Origin: Listeria_A hofi
Lineage (GTDB): Bacteria > Bacillota > Bacilli > Lactobacillales > Listeriaceae
DNA length: 64,000 nucleotides
Direction of reading: 5' to 3'
Assembly: GCF_963575615.1 (NCBI RefSeq)
Contig: NZ_CAUYTL010000009.1
Coordinates: 32,028 to 96,027 of the forward strand
Of this stretch, positions 33,340 through 42,384 are shown one piece after another. The notes beneath the pieces are model-generated. The model was not told the origin of the DNA. It searched no databases and saw nothing but the letters and a program-made list of their open reading frames with translations. Numbering within the stretch: position 1 is the stretch's first letter; each line of letters begins with the position of its first letter. Position numbers and translations under genes: made by a program.

Positions 33340-35421
33340 ATGGCTGAATTTAAACTATCAGGTCTTTCCTGTGCGCACTGTGCACAAGAGATGGAAGCGG
33401 AAATGAAGAAGTTGAAACATGGTAAGGATGCAAAAGTACTCTATAACTCTGGGAAAATGGTAATTTCGAATAAGATGGCGATGGATGATGTGGAGAAAAT
33501 CTTGAAGCAAGAAGGTGTTTTTGTTGTAAAACCGGACGGTGATCATGATCACAATCATAGTCACGGGGATACAAAACTTATCGTTCAGATTGTTATTTCG
33601 ACGTTGTTATTCTTCTTTGCCCTTCTCACAGACAAATATTTACCAACTTGGGGCTCGTTTAGCATTTATTTCGTAGCTGCGGCGTTGAGCGGTTACCAAA
33701 CCTTTTTCAAAGGACTCAAAAATTTATCGCGTTTGAAATTTAACATTGATACGTTGATGACAGTTGCGCTAGTTGGAGCATTTATTATTGGGGATTGGCG
33801 CGAAGGAACGGTTGTAGCGATACTGTTTGGTGTAAATGAATACTTAGAAGGCTTTGGAATGCGCCAAGCACGCAAATCAATGGCAGAGTTGTTGAAAGTT
33901 GTACCAAAAACGGCCAATCTTTTAAAAGATGGAGTTGCAACAGAAGTACCGATTGATGAGCTAGAGCTTGGTGATACAATTTTGATTAAAGCAGGAGGAA
34001 AAGTACCATCTGATGCAGTGATTATTGATGGGAAAAGTTCTGTGAATGAAGCCGCGATTACTGGCGAATCAATGCCTGTTGAAAAACAAATTGGCGATGC
34101 ATTGTTCGGTGGCTCCGTCAATAATGAAGGAACGCTGAAAGCTAAAATTACAGCAGTTTACGAAGATTCATCACTTGCTAAAATTTTGCATTTGGTGGAA
34201 GAAGCGCAGGAAACGAAAACGCCAACAGAATTGTTCATCGATCGGTTTGCAAAATATTATACACCGATTATTATGATATTTGCTGTATTAGTGACGATTA
34301 TACCGCCGTTATTCTTTGGTGGAGCATGGAGCCAGTGGGTTTATGAAGGGCTTGCTGTATTAATTATCGGTTGCCCGTGTGCGTTAATCCTTTCCTCGCC
34401 AGTTGCGATTGTATCAGGAATTACTCGTAGCGCTAAAAATGGTGTTTTAATCAAAGGTGGCGTTTTCTTAGAGCAGCTCGCCAAAACAAAACAAATTGCA
34501 TTCGATAAAACAGGTACATTAACGGAAGGAAAGCCAGCTGTTGAGAAAGAAGTAGTTTACGATGAAGCGAATTTTTTCCGAATTTCCAGTATGATGGAGA
34601 AGAGCTCAGGTCACCCAATCGCGGCTGCAATCATCGCTCGTATAGGCGCAGTAGACGCTGAAATGGACGATCTAACAACAATTGGCGGGAAAGGACTAAG
34701 CGGTACTTTTGAGGGGAAACGTTATTTTCTCGGAAATGAGCAGCAAATCCCAGAATCGAGCTGGACGGAGATAGCTAGAACTGATGTCAAAGCGCTAAAA
34801 GATGCGGGATATACAGTTGTGATAACTGCATCAGAAACTACGATTCTTGGCATATTCGGTATTCAAGATGCACTGCGTAAGGAAAGCAAGGATCTCGTGA
34901 CACAGCTTCATCAAGCAGGTATGACCAATATCATTATGCTGACTGGTGACCACGAAAAAACAGCGGAAAAAGTAGCACGAGAAATTGGTATTGACAATTA
35001 TTATGCGAGCCTTTTACCAGAAGATAAGTTAACAAAAATTGGAGAACTACAAGCTCAAAATGGCAATATCGCAATGGTCGGTGATGGTATTAATGACTCC
35101 CCTGCACTCGCAACTGCAGATCTCGGTATTGCGATGGGGAAAGGGACTGATAGCGCTATTGAAGTTGCAGATATTGTACTTATGCAAGACCATTTAGGAA
35201 AACTGCCAATAACAGTCAGGATTGCTAAAAAAGTACGATTTGTCGTTGGCTTCAATATTGCTTTTGCATTAGGTCTTAAAGTGGCGGCTTTATTACTAGC
35301 TTTAACAGGCTATTTAACCTTATGGATGGCTATCATGGCAGACATGGGCGCTACTATCGTTGTAACCATTTTCGGACTTTCAATTCTATTCCGAAGCAAG
35401 GCCGAAAAGGAAATAAAATGA
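33340..35421 (+). CDS. Zn/Cd/Co-exporting P1B-type ATPase
   Basis: 693-residue heavy-metal ATPase (ZntA/CadA class). The N-terminal HMA domain has the metal-binding CAHC (GLSCAHCAQEM, near 12). A His-rich stretch (DHDHNHSHGD, near 67) precedes TM1. Other motifs: TGES near 235, TM6 CPC (IIGCPCALILSSP near 345), phosphorylated Asp in DKTGTLTEG near 388, SGHPIAAA near 430, GDGINDSP near 580, and ADMGATIV in TM8, an Asp typical of Zn2+ transporters. The start is ATG 33340. Pairing with a zinc-type sensor argues for zinc, cadmium or cobalt export rather than copper. It ends at a strong terminator. Confidence 0.92.
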   Translation: MAEFKLSGLSCAHCAQEMEAEMKKLKHGKDAKVLYNSGKMVISNKMAMDDVEKILKQEGVFVVKPDGDHDHNHSHGDTKLIVQIVISTLLFFFALLTDKYLPTWGSFSIYFVAAALSGYQTFFKGLKNLSRLKFNIDTLMTVALVGAFIIGDWREGTVVAILFGVNEYLEGFGMRQARKSMAELLKVVPKTANLLKDGVATEVPIDELELGDTILIKAGGKVPSDAVIIDGKSSVNEAAITGESMPVEKQIGDALFGGSVNNEGTLKAKITAVYEDSSLAKILHLVEEAQETKTPTELFIDRFAKYYTPIIMIFAVLVTIIPPLFFGGAWSQWVYEGLAVLIIGCPCALILSSPVAIVSGITRSAKNGVLIKGGVFLEQLAKTKQIAFDKTGTLTEGKPAVEKEVVYDEANFFRISSMMEKSSGHPIAAAIIARIGAVDAEMDDLTTIGGKGLSGTFEGKRYFLGNEQQIPESSWTEIARTDVKALKDAGYTVVITASETTILGIFGIQDALRKESKDLVTQLHQAGMTNIIMLTGDHEKTAEKVAREIGIDNYYASLLPEDKLTKIGELQAQNGNIAMVGDGINDSPALATADLGIAMGKGTDSAIEVADIVLMQDHLGKLPITVRIAKKVRFVVGFNIAFALGLKVAALLLALTGYLTLWMAIMADMGATIVVTIFGLSILFRSKAEKEIK

Positions 35422-35426
35422 GCGGT

Positions 35427-35464
35427 AAAAAACAAGAAGCAGAAATGCTTCTTGTTTTTTGCAA
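35427..35464 (+). terminator. Terminator of the metal efflux operon
   Basis: Perfect 15-bp stem (AAAAAACAAGAAGCA and its complement) with loop GAAA and a T run. Confidence 0.92.
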
Positions 35465-35561
35465 TAAACGAGCCAACCGCTTATCAGCAAGTGCTTAAGG
35501 TTGCTATCAATACTTATCCTCGTTATACTAGTAAAAAAAGAACGCCATTTGGGGGAAGAAT

Positions 35562-35945
35562 ATGAAACAGCTACCTACCAGTAAAAAAATAATTGTTGTT
35601 CTGGGCATCATTCTCTTACTCACAATCTCAGTTACAGCAATCATGTTCAACGATGATTTAACATCGGTCATCATTATTTCAATCGTCCAATTTATTCTGA
35701 TTCAAGCAGTGTGTTACATTGGCATATACTCTGTTATGAAAGTCGGAGTGACGCGGGGCCATAAGCTATTTACATGGGGTATATTGACGACATTAATTTT
35801 CATGGGTCTTATCTATATTTTTGCAGCAGACAATTTCAGACAATATTCGGCAGCAATTATCGCTTTACTTGGATTTAGCTCTGCTTTAATTATGCGTGAA
35901 GTAGAAAATACGCATCCAGATAATAAAAAACAAGAAGAACAATGA
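35562..35945 (+). CDS. Small polytopic membrane protein, function unknown
   Basis: 127 residues with four predicted hydrophobic segments (about 10-28, 35-57, 70-88 and 93-110), a Lys-rich N-terminus and a charged C-terminal tail (NTHPDNKKQEEQ). I do not recognise the family. GGGGAAG precedes the ATG. The stop is 14 bases before the HD-domain gene, so both are likely co-transcribed. Nothing in the sequence reveals function. Confidence 0.75.
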   Translation: MKQLPTSKKIIVVLGIILLLTISVTAIMFNDDLTSVIIISIVQFILIQAVCYIGIYSVMKVGVTRGHKLFTWGILTTLIFMGLIYIFAADNFRQYSAAIIALLGFSSALIMREVENTHPDNKKQEEQ

Positions 35946-35959
35946 GGAGTTGATATAAA

Positions 35960-36610
35960 ATGGGGATTCATCAATATTTTCGCAGTTTATCGGATCTAGA
36001 AAACATTTACCGTTGTCCAGGTAAGTTCAAATACCAAGAACATTCGGTTGCTGAGCATTCATTCAAAGTAACCCAAGTGGCACAATTTTTAGGCAATGTA
36101 GAGGAACAAGCTGGTCAAACTGTTAATTGGCGTGCACTATACGAAAAAGCGCTCAATCACGATTATCCAGAACTGTTCATTGGTGATATCAAAACACCAG
36201 TTAAATACGCGACCGCAGAACTTCGCGAAATGTTGTCAGAAGTAGAAGAAACGATGACACGGAATTTTATTAACAACGAGATACCCGCTGAATTTCAAGC
36301 TATTTATCATGTTTTACTCAAAGAAGGTAAAGATGACACATTAGAAGGCCAAATTTTGGCGGTAGCAGATAAAGTAGACCTACTCTATGAATCATTTGGT
36401 GAAATCCAAAAAGGCAATCCAGAACCAACATTCACAAAAATATATAGCGAGGCATTAGAAACAATTTATCAATTCCGTGAAATGGCTTGTGTACAGTATT
36501 TCTTACGTGAAATTTTGCCTGATTTACTAGCCGAAAAAAATATCGAGAAAACGGATTTACCAGCTTTAACAGATGAAATCAAAGCGCGTGTTTTAAAATC
36601 AGATAGCTAA
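35960..36610 (+). CDS. HD-domain hydrolase, YfbR (5'-deoxynucleotidase)-like
   Basis: 216 residues. HD-superfamily metal ligands are in SVAEHSFKVTQVA (His, near 30), ALNHDYPELFIGDIKTP (HD pair, near 72) and VADKVDLLYESFGEI (Asp, near 137). This spacing matches YfbR-like 5'-deoxynucleotidases that dephosphorylate dNMPs. Substrate is inferred from family resemblance only. It follows the small membrane protein and precedes csbA with an 18-base gap. Confidence 0.78.
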   Translation: MGIHQYFRSLSDLENIYRCPGKFKYQEHSVAEHSFKVTQVAQFLGNVEEQAGQTVNWRALYEKALNHDYPELFIGDIKTPVKYATAELREMLSEVEETMTRNFINNEIPAEFQAIYHVLLKEGKDDTLEGQILAVADKVDLLYESFGEIQKGNPEPTFTKIYSEALETIYQFREMACVQYFLREILPDLLAEKNIEKTDLPALTDEIKARVLKSDS

Positions 36611-36628
36611 AAAGGGAGAGCGAAGCCT

Positions 36629-36871
36629 GTGTGGGATCAGTTAATTTCGGCGTTATTTTTTCCAGGACTCTTGGTTATTATATTGTCTCGAATAACATAT
36701 CAACGTTTTGTAGGTTTAGGGCTTACTCTGATTTTAATAACTGTTTCCGCGCGAATGGGCTTTACAAATACATGGTGGCTTATTAGTTTAGATGCAATTT
36801 CGATGACAATAGGCTTCTTTTTGGCCACGCGAATGCTCGGCAGATTGCGTGAAGCAGACAAAGAAGTATAG
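36629..36871 (+). CDS. csbA: CsbA family membrane protein
   Basis: 80 residues with three hydrophobic segments. The N-terminus ALFFPGLLVIILSRITY and the pattern LISLDAISMTIGF resemble Bacillus CsbA, a SigB-controlled membrane protein of unknown function that also sits directly before uvrBA. Start GTG 36629 with GGGAG 9-13 bases upstream. Family call from short-protein resemblance plus synteny. Confidence 0.8.
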   Translation: MWDQLISALFFPGLLVIILSRITYQRFVGLGLTLILITVSARMGFTNTWWLISLDAISMTIGFFLATRMLGRLREADKEV

Positions 36872-36874
36872 AAA

Positions 36875-36927
36875 TCGAACGCTGAGGTTTTGCGGAAAAT
36901 CATGTGAGGTAGTTTTTCTATAGTCTG
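36875..36927 (-). repeat. Solo left arm of the MITE-like repeat (copy 4)
   Basis: The reverse complement of this stretch matches the 43-bp left arm of copy 1 almost base for base (it begins CAGACTATAGAAAAAC and includes ATTTTCCGCAAAACCTCAGCG), then stops. The 121-bp palindromic module is missing apart from a few bases (ACGCTG, TCGA). It abuts the csbA terminator at 36928. Confidence 0.8.
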
Positions 36928-36957
36928 AAGGCTTTGCTTAATTGCGAAGCCTTTTTA
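36928..36957 (+). terminator. Terminator after csbA
   Basis: AAGGCTTTGC-TTAATT-GCGAAGCCTT followed by Ts. It lies immediately next to the solo repeat arm. Confidence 0.85.
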
Positions 36958-36971
36958 TGTTTAAACGAATG

Positions 36972-36985
36972 CGAAAATATGTTCG
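36972..36985 (+). promoter_or_regulatory. LexA (SOS) box of uvrBA
   Basis: CGAAAATATGTTCG matches the Gram-positive LexA consensus CGAAC-N4-GTTCG with one mismatch. A TG-extended -10 (TGTTAGAAT, 37014-37022) follows. The site precedes uvrBA, a standard SOS operon. Confidence 0.78.
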
Positions 36986-37022
36986 CTTTTTGCTGGCGGA
37001 TTTAGACTAATTATGTTAGAAT

Positions 37023-37231
37023 GAATACAAGTGATGAGTCTGCGAGTCTTACTGGATAGGGGCTAAGTTTGACTTTATATAAATCGAGCGGAAGCGTTTG
37101 GATCTCCATAGTTTAGTGGGAGCCGAAAGTACGGGTACGGAAGAACTGATGAATGAATAGTTCGCCATGTTCAAGCGCATAGCCGATTATTTGAGGTACG
37201 CAACAGACTTGTGTCGGAGGAGGAAAAGAGG
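37023..37231 (+). other. Long untranslated leader of uvrBA
   Basis: About 200 bases separate the candidate promoter from the uvrB start. The region contains several short inverted stretches (for example GTAC-GG-GTAC near 37130) and a 22-base segment (37081-37102) also found after uvrA. No T-box, SAM, TPP or other riboswitch core that I know is visible, and no convincing small gene was seen. Confidence 0.4.
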
Positions 37232-39208
37232 GTGAAAGATACATTTCAGCTAGTTTCGAAATATACGCCACAAGGAGATCAGCCGAAAGCCATTGAGAAA
37301 TTAGTGGCAGGTCTCAAAAATGGCACTAAACATCAAACTTTACTTGGAGCAACTGGTACTGGTAAGACATTTACAGTTTCAAACGTTATCCAAGAAGTCA
37401 ATAAACCAACGCTTGTCATCGCACATAACAAGACTTTAGCGGGGCAATTATATAGTGAATTTAAAGAATTTTTCCCGAATAACGCCGTAGAATACTTTGT
37501 AAGTTATTATGATTATTACCAACCAGAGGCATACGTCCCACAAACAGATACGTTTATAGAAAAGGATTCTAGCGTAAATGACGAGATTGATAAACTACGA
37601 CATTCGGCTACGGCATCATTATTTGAAAGACGCGACGTTATTATTATAGCTAGTGTTTCTTGTATTTATGGTTTAGGTTCGCCAGAGGAATATGGCGCAA
37701 TGCTCGTTTCATTAAGGCCGGGAATGGAGATTAGTCGTGATCAATTATTACGGGATTTAGTAGAAATACAGTACGATCGCAATGATATCGATTTCCAGCG
37801 CGGTCGTTTTCGTGTCCGTGGAGATGTTGTGGAAATTTTTCCGGCATCACGTGATGAGCACTGTATGCGAGTGGAGTTTTTTGGAGATGAAATTGAACGA
37901 ATTCGCGAAGTGGACGCACTGACTGGTGAAATTATTGGCGAACGGGAACATGTCTCTATTTTTCCAGCCTCTCACTTTGTAACACGTCCAGATATTATGA
38001 AGAAAGCGATAGTGAACATCAAGGCAGAGTTAGAGGACCGCTTGAAAGTTTTGCGTGCGGATAATAAACTACTTGAAGCGCAACGCTTGGAGCAACGTAC
38101 AAATTATGATATTGAAATGATGGAAGAGATGGGTTATTGCTCAGGTGTTGAGAACTATTCACGTCACTTGGCTATGCGAGAAGCAGGTTCTACACCGTAT
38201 ACATTATTGGATTTTTTCCCCGATGATTTTCAAATTGTCATCGATGAATCACATGTAACGATGCCACAAATTCGAGGGATGTATAATGGAGACCAGGCGC
38301 GTAAACAAATGCTAGTAGACCACGGGTTTAGATTGCCGTCTGCTTTGGATAATCGTCCGTTACGCTTGGAGGAATTTGAGGAGCACGTAAATCAAATCAT
38401 GTATATTTCGGCGACACCAGGGCCATACGAGTTGGCATTAAATCCAGAAGTTATTCAGCAAATTATTCGTCCGACTGGTTTGCTCGATCCTATTATTGAA
38501 ATTAGACCGATTGAGGGACAAATTGATGACTTAATGGATGAGATAAATGAACGTATTGAGAAGAAAGAACGTGTGCTGATTACAACGTTGACAAAGAAAA
38601 TGTCTGAGGACTTGACTGATTACTTGAAAGAAGCGGGGATTAAAGTCCAATATCTACATTCTGAGGTAAAGACGTTGGAGCGAATCGAAATTATACGAGA
38701 TTTGAGACTAGGTGTTTACGATGTTTTAGTAGGAATTAACTTGCTTCGTGAAGGAATCGATATTCCAGAGGTCTCACTAGTTACGATTCTTGATGCGGAT
38801 AAAGAAGGTTTCTTACGTTCTGAGCGATCGCTCGTACAAACTATTGGTCGTGCTGCGCGTAATCAGAACGGTAAAGTAATTATGTATGCTGATAAGATGA
38901 CGGATTCTATGAAGTTCGCGATTAGCGAGACAGCGCGTCGTCGTGAAATTCAAGAGGCATATAATTTAGAACACGGCATAACACCGCAAACAATCATTAA
39001 AGATGTTCGTGGCGTCATTGCCGCAACAACCGCTGCCGAAGAACGTGAAGCAGAGCATCTGAAAGATCTGAGTAAGATGAACAAGAAAGAACGCATGGCA
39101 TTTATTGAGGAATTAGAGCATGAAATGAAAGATGCAGCAAAAGCGCTTGACTTTGAGCGTGCGGCGCAACTTCGTGATACCTTACTTGAGCTAAAAGCGG
39201 AAGGATGA
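37232..39208 (+). CDS. uvrB: Excinuclease ABC subunit B
   Basis: UvrB verifies DNA damage handed over by UvrA and recruits UvrC. Walker A GATGTGKTFTVSNV near 38, the beta-hairpin YYDYYQPEAYVPQTDTFIEK near 93, helicase motifs including DESHVTMPQIRGMYNGD near 335 and TTLTKKMSEDL, and a C-terminal UVR domain (about 622-657, EELEHEMKDAAKALDFERAA). The frame extends to 37211, but the purine-rich GGAGGAGG lies inside that extension, so GTG 37232 is the likely start (658 residues, family length). It is 6 bases from uvrA. Confidence 0.96.
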   Translation: MKDTFQLVSKYTPQGDQPKAIEKLVAGLKNGTKHQTLLGATGTGKTFTVSNVIQEVNKPTLVIAHNKTLAGQLYSEFKEFFPNNAVEYFVSYYDYYQPEAYVPQTDTFIEKDSSVNDEIDKLRHSATASLFERRDVIIIASVSCIYGLGSPEEYGAMLVSLRPGMEISRDQLLRDLVEIQYDRNDIDFQRGRFRVRGDVVEIFPASRDEHCMRVEFFGDEIERIREVDALTGEIIGEREHVSIFPASHFVTRPDIMKKAIVNIKAELEDRLKVLRADNKLLEAQRLEQRTNYDIEMMEEMGYCSGVENYSRHLAMREAGSTPYTLLDFFPDDFQIVIDESHVTMPQIRGMYNGDQARKQMLVDHGFRLPSALDNRPLRLEEFEEHVNQIMYISATPGPYELALNPEVIQQIIRPTGLLDPIIEIRPIEGQIDDLMDEINERIEKKERVLITTLTKKMSEDLTDYLKEAGIKVQYLHSEVKTLERIEIIRDLRLGVYDVLVGINLLREGIDIPEVSLVTILDADKEGFLRSERSLVQTIGRAARNQNGKVIMYADKMTDSMKFAISETARRREIQEAYNLEHGITPQTIIKDVRGVIAATTAAEEREAEHLKDLSKMNKKERMAFIEELEHEMKDAAKALDFERAAQLRDTLLELKAEG

Positions 39209-39214
39209 TTAGAG

Positions 39215-42082
39215 TTGGAAAAAGATAAAATTGTGATACAAGGCGCTAGAGCCAACAATTTAAAGAATATTGATGTCGAAATTCCGCGGGATAAACTTGT
39301 TGTTATGACTGGCTTATCTGGATCAGGAAAATCGTCGTTAGCTTTTGATACGATATATGCAGAAGGACAACGACGCTATGTAGAATCGTTATCTTCTTAT
39401 GCTCGCCAATTTTTAGGACAAATGGATAAACCAGATGTGGATTTGATTGAAGGCTTATCACCCGCCATTTCTATTGACCAAAAAACGACGAGCCGTAATC
39501 CGCGATCTACAGTAGGTACTGTCACGGAGATTCATGACTATCTACGCTTAATGTATGCACGTGTAGGGCATCCTGTCTGTCCAAACCACGGAATCGAAAT
39601 TACATCGCAAACGATTGAACAGATGGTCGATCGTGTGTTAGAGCTTCCTGAGAAGACACGAATCCAAATTTTAGCCCCAATTGTATCTGGCAAAAAAGGA
39701 GCGCATAAAAAAACGCTAGAAGGCATCAAAAAAGAAGGATATGTCCGCGTACGAATCGATGGAGACATGTATGATATCGGAGACGAAATTGAGCTTGAGA
39801 AGAACAAAAAGCATTCCATTGATATTGTTATTGACCGCATTGTCGTAAAAGAAGGTGTAACTTCTCGTTTATTTGATTCTATTGAGTCTGCACTAAGATT
39901 AGCAGAGGGATACGCGGTTGTTGATGTCATTGGTGATAAAGAACTGTTGTTTAGTGAACATTATGCTTGCCCTTATTGTGGCTTTTCTGTGGGCGAATTG
40001 GAACCTAGGATGTTCTCCTTTAACAGCCCATTTGGCGCTTGTCCCACTTGTGATGGACTTGGAACGAAGCTAGAAGTAGACATTGATACAGTAATTCCAG
40101 ATATGAGCTTATCACTAAATGATGGAGCAATTATTCCATGGAAGCCAATCAGCTCTCAATACTATCCAAAAATGTTGGCAGCAGCATGCAAAGAGTTCGG
40201 GATTGATATGGACACACCGTTAGAGAAACTACCAAAAGAACATTTAGATATCATTCTGAATGGCTCCAATGGAAAAGAATTCTACTTTGAATATAAAAAT
40301 GATTTTGGAATGACACGCGAAACAAATATTCCTTTTGAAGGTATTATTCCAAATGTAGAGCGCCGTTACCGCGAAACGAGTTCAGACTTTACAAGGGAAC
40401 AGATGGCGCAATACATGACAGACTTGCCATGTCCGTCATGTAAAGGTTATCGACTTAAGGAAGAAGCGCTAGCCGTGAAGATTAATAAAACACACCTTGG
40501 CGACGTGAGCAATTTCTCAATTACAGAAGCATTAGCCTTTTTCGATGAAGTAACATTGTCTGAGAAGGAGACACAAATTGCCAAGCCCATTTTGAAAGAG
40601 GTAAGGCAGCGATTAGGATTTTTGAAAAATGTTGGTCTAGATTATTTAACACTAAGTCGCGCGGCTGGAACGCTCTCAGGTGGGGAGGCGCAACGGATTA
40701 GATTAGCTACACAAATTGGTTCACGATTAACTGGTGTACTTTATATTTTAGATGAGCCTTCCATTGGATTGCATCAGCGCGATAATGATCGACTTGTTCA
40801 TACGTTGCAAAGTATGCGTGATATTGGCAATACATTAATCGTCGTAGAGCATGACGAGGACACGATGCTAGCGGCCGATTATTTAATTGATATAGGACCA
40901 GGTGCTGGTGAGCATGGCGGCGAAGTTGTGGCTGCCGGAACTCCGGAAGAAGTAAGGAACAATAAGAACTCTATTACTGGCGCCTATTTATCTGGGAAGA
41001 AATTCATTCCAATCCCCTCTGAACGTCGTAAAGGTAGCGGAAATAAGCTAGAAGTCATAGGTGCTAAAGCAAATAATCTCAAAAATGTGAGCGCAATATT
41101 TCCATTAGGAACATTCACTTGTGTGACAGGCGTTTCTGGATCTGGGAAAAGTTCATTAGTTAATGAAGTATTGCGTAAAGCTCTATCTCGCCATCTTAAC
41201 CGAGCGCATGCTAAACCTGGCGAACATAGAGAAATAAAAGGTATGGAAAATTTAGAGAAGATCATTGATATCGACCAATCACCAATTGGGCGAACGCCAC
41301 GTTCTAACCCAGCAACATATACAGGCGTATTTGATGATATTCGTGATTTATTCGCATCTACAAATGAAGCTAAAATTCGTGGATATAAAAAAGGTAGATT
41401 TAGTTTTAATGTAAAAGGTGGCCGCTGTGAAGCGTGTAAAGGAGATGGTATCATTAAAATTGAGATGCATTTCTTGCCAGATGTATACGTACCGTGCGAA
41501 ATTTGTCATGGCAAACGCTACAATAGTGAAACACTAGACATTCGTTTTAAAGGCAAAAATATTGCCGAAGTGCTCAATATGACTGTAGAAGAAGGCTTGG
41601 ATTTCTTTAAAAATCTACCTCGTATAAGTCGCAAGCTACAAACAATTGTAGATGTAGGACTTGGATATATTCGATTAGGACAACCCGCGACTACGCTATC
41701 CGGTGGGGAAGCGCAACGTGTGAAGTTGGCCTCAGAGCTACACAAACGTAGTAATGGTAAGTCATTCTATATTTTAGATGAACCAACAACGGGTTTACAT
41801 GCGGATGACATCGCGCGACTATTGAAAGTACTGCAGCGATTAGTAGATGAGAATGGTGACAGCGTGCTTGTAATTGAGCACAATCTCGATGTTATTAAAC
41901 AAGCTGATCACGTTATTGATTTAGGACCAGAAGGCGGAGACGGTGGCGGCCAAATTATTGCTAAAGGCACACCAGAACAAGTAGCCAAAGTAGCTAAATC
42001 TTATACTGGAAAATATCTAAAACCAATCTTAGAACGCGATAAAGCAAGGATGAAAGAAAAAATAGCAAGTAAAGTAGAATGA
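39215..42082 (+). CDS. uvrA: Excinuclease ABC subunit A
   Basis: 955-residue damage sensor of nucleotide excision repair. Two ABC modules: first Walker A GLSGSGKSSLAFDTIYAEGQ near 33 and signature LSGGEAQRIRLA near 490; second Walker A GVSGSGKSSLVNEVL near 640 and signature LSGGEAQRVKLA near 830. Zinc modules are CPYCGF...CPTCDG near 250-280 and CEACKGDG...CEICHGKRYN near 738-765. Start TTG 39215 with AAGGATGA upstream. It is co-transcribed with uvrB and followed by a large hairpin terminator. Confidence 0.97.
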   Translation: MEKDKIVIQGARANNLKNIDVEIPRDKLVVMTGLSGSGKSSLAFDTIYAEGQRRYVESLSSYARQFLGQMDKPDVDLIEGLSPAISIDQKTTSRNPRSTVGTVTEIHDYLRLMYARVGHPVCPNHGIEITSQTIEQMVDRVLELPEKTRIQILAPIVSGKKGAHKKTLEGIKKEGYVRVRIDGDMYDIGDEIELEKNKKHSIDIVIDRIVVKEGVTSRLFDSIESALRLAEGYAVVDVIGDKELLFSEHYACPYCGFSVGELEPRMFSFNSPFGACPTCDGLGTKLEVDIDTVIPDMSLSLNDGAIIPWKPISSQYYPKMLAAACKEFGIDMDTPLEKLPKEHLDIILNGSNGKEFYFEYKNDFGMTRETNIPFEGIIPNVERRYRETSSDFTREQMAQYMTDLPCPSCKGYRLKEEALAVKINKTHLGDVSNFSITEALAFFDEVTLSEKETQIAKPILKEVRQRLGFLKNVGLDYLTLSRAAGTLSGGEAQRIRLATQIGSRLTGVLYILDEPSIGLHQRDNDRLVHTLQSMRDIGNTLIVVEHDEDTMLAADYLIDIGPGAGEHGGEVVAAGTPEEVRNNKNSITGAYLSGKKFIPIPSERRKGSGNKLEVIGAKANNLKNVSAIFPLGTFTCVTGVSGSGKSSLVNEVLRKALSRHLNRAHAKPGEHREIKGMENLEKIIDIDQSPIGRTPRSNPATYTGVFDDIRDLFASTNEAKIRGYKKGRFSFNVKGGRCEACKGDGIIKIEMHFLPDVYVPCEICHGKRYNSETLDIRFKGKNIAEVLNMTVEEGLDFFKNLPRISRKLQTIVDVGLGYIRLGQPATTLSGGEAQRVKLASELHKRSNGKSFYILDEPTTGLHADDIARLLKVLQRLVDENGDSVLVIEHNLDVIKQADHVIDLGPEGGDGGGQIIAKGTPEQVAKVAKSYTGKYLKPILERDKARMKEKIASKVE

Positions 42083-42156
42083 TTGGTAGTGACACCAAAT
42101 AAGTCACAGATTACTGTGAGATATCTTTATTATTGGATTGAAATGTAGCTTTACAC

Positions 42157-42234
42157 AAATCGAGTGAAAGTGCTTGGAATCCAGAAGTCCACGAAACTTC
42201 TGGATTGCGAACGCTTGTCGTCGATTTTTTTTGT
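42157..42234 (+). terminator. Large hairpin terminator after uvrA
   Basis: The inner perfect stem AATCCAGAAGT/ACTTCTGGATT (42178-42188 with 42196-42206) extends outward imperfectly (AAATCGAG...CGATTT) and ends in eight Ts. The first 22 bases recur before uvrB (37081-37102). Confidence 0.85.
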
Positions 42235-42265
42235 ATACATCTATTTAACTAACAAATAATCATAC

Positions 42266-42384
42266 TCTGGTTGTATGACAGAAAGCATCTTGTCCCTCAT
42301 AATAGAGTTATCAGTTAAAACTAATAATCAAAGAGAACAAATACTTAAGGGATATCGCTTTATTTCCACAAGGAGGAAAAAAAC
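42266..42384 (+). promoter_or_regulatory. Candidate promoter of the DUF4097/PspC operon
   Basis: ATGACA (42275-42280) and CATAAT (42298-42303) are spaced by 17 bases in the gap before the first gene of this group. A ribosome site AAGGAGG follows near 42370. In Listeria this gene group is reported to be controlled by LiaR. I could not verify a LiaR box. Confidence 0.5.

Noticed and set aside
37023..37231. T-box or known riboswitch before uvrB
   Set aside because: No T-box core and no SAM, TPP, FMN, lysine or purine riboswitch motif was found. The downstream gene is a repair gene.
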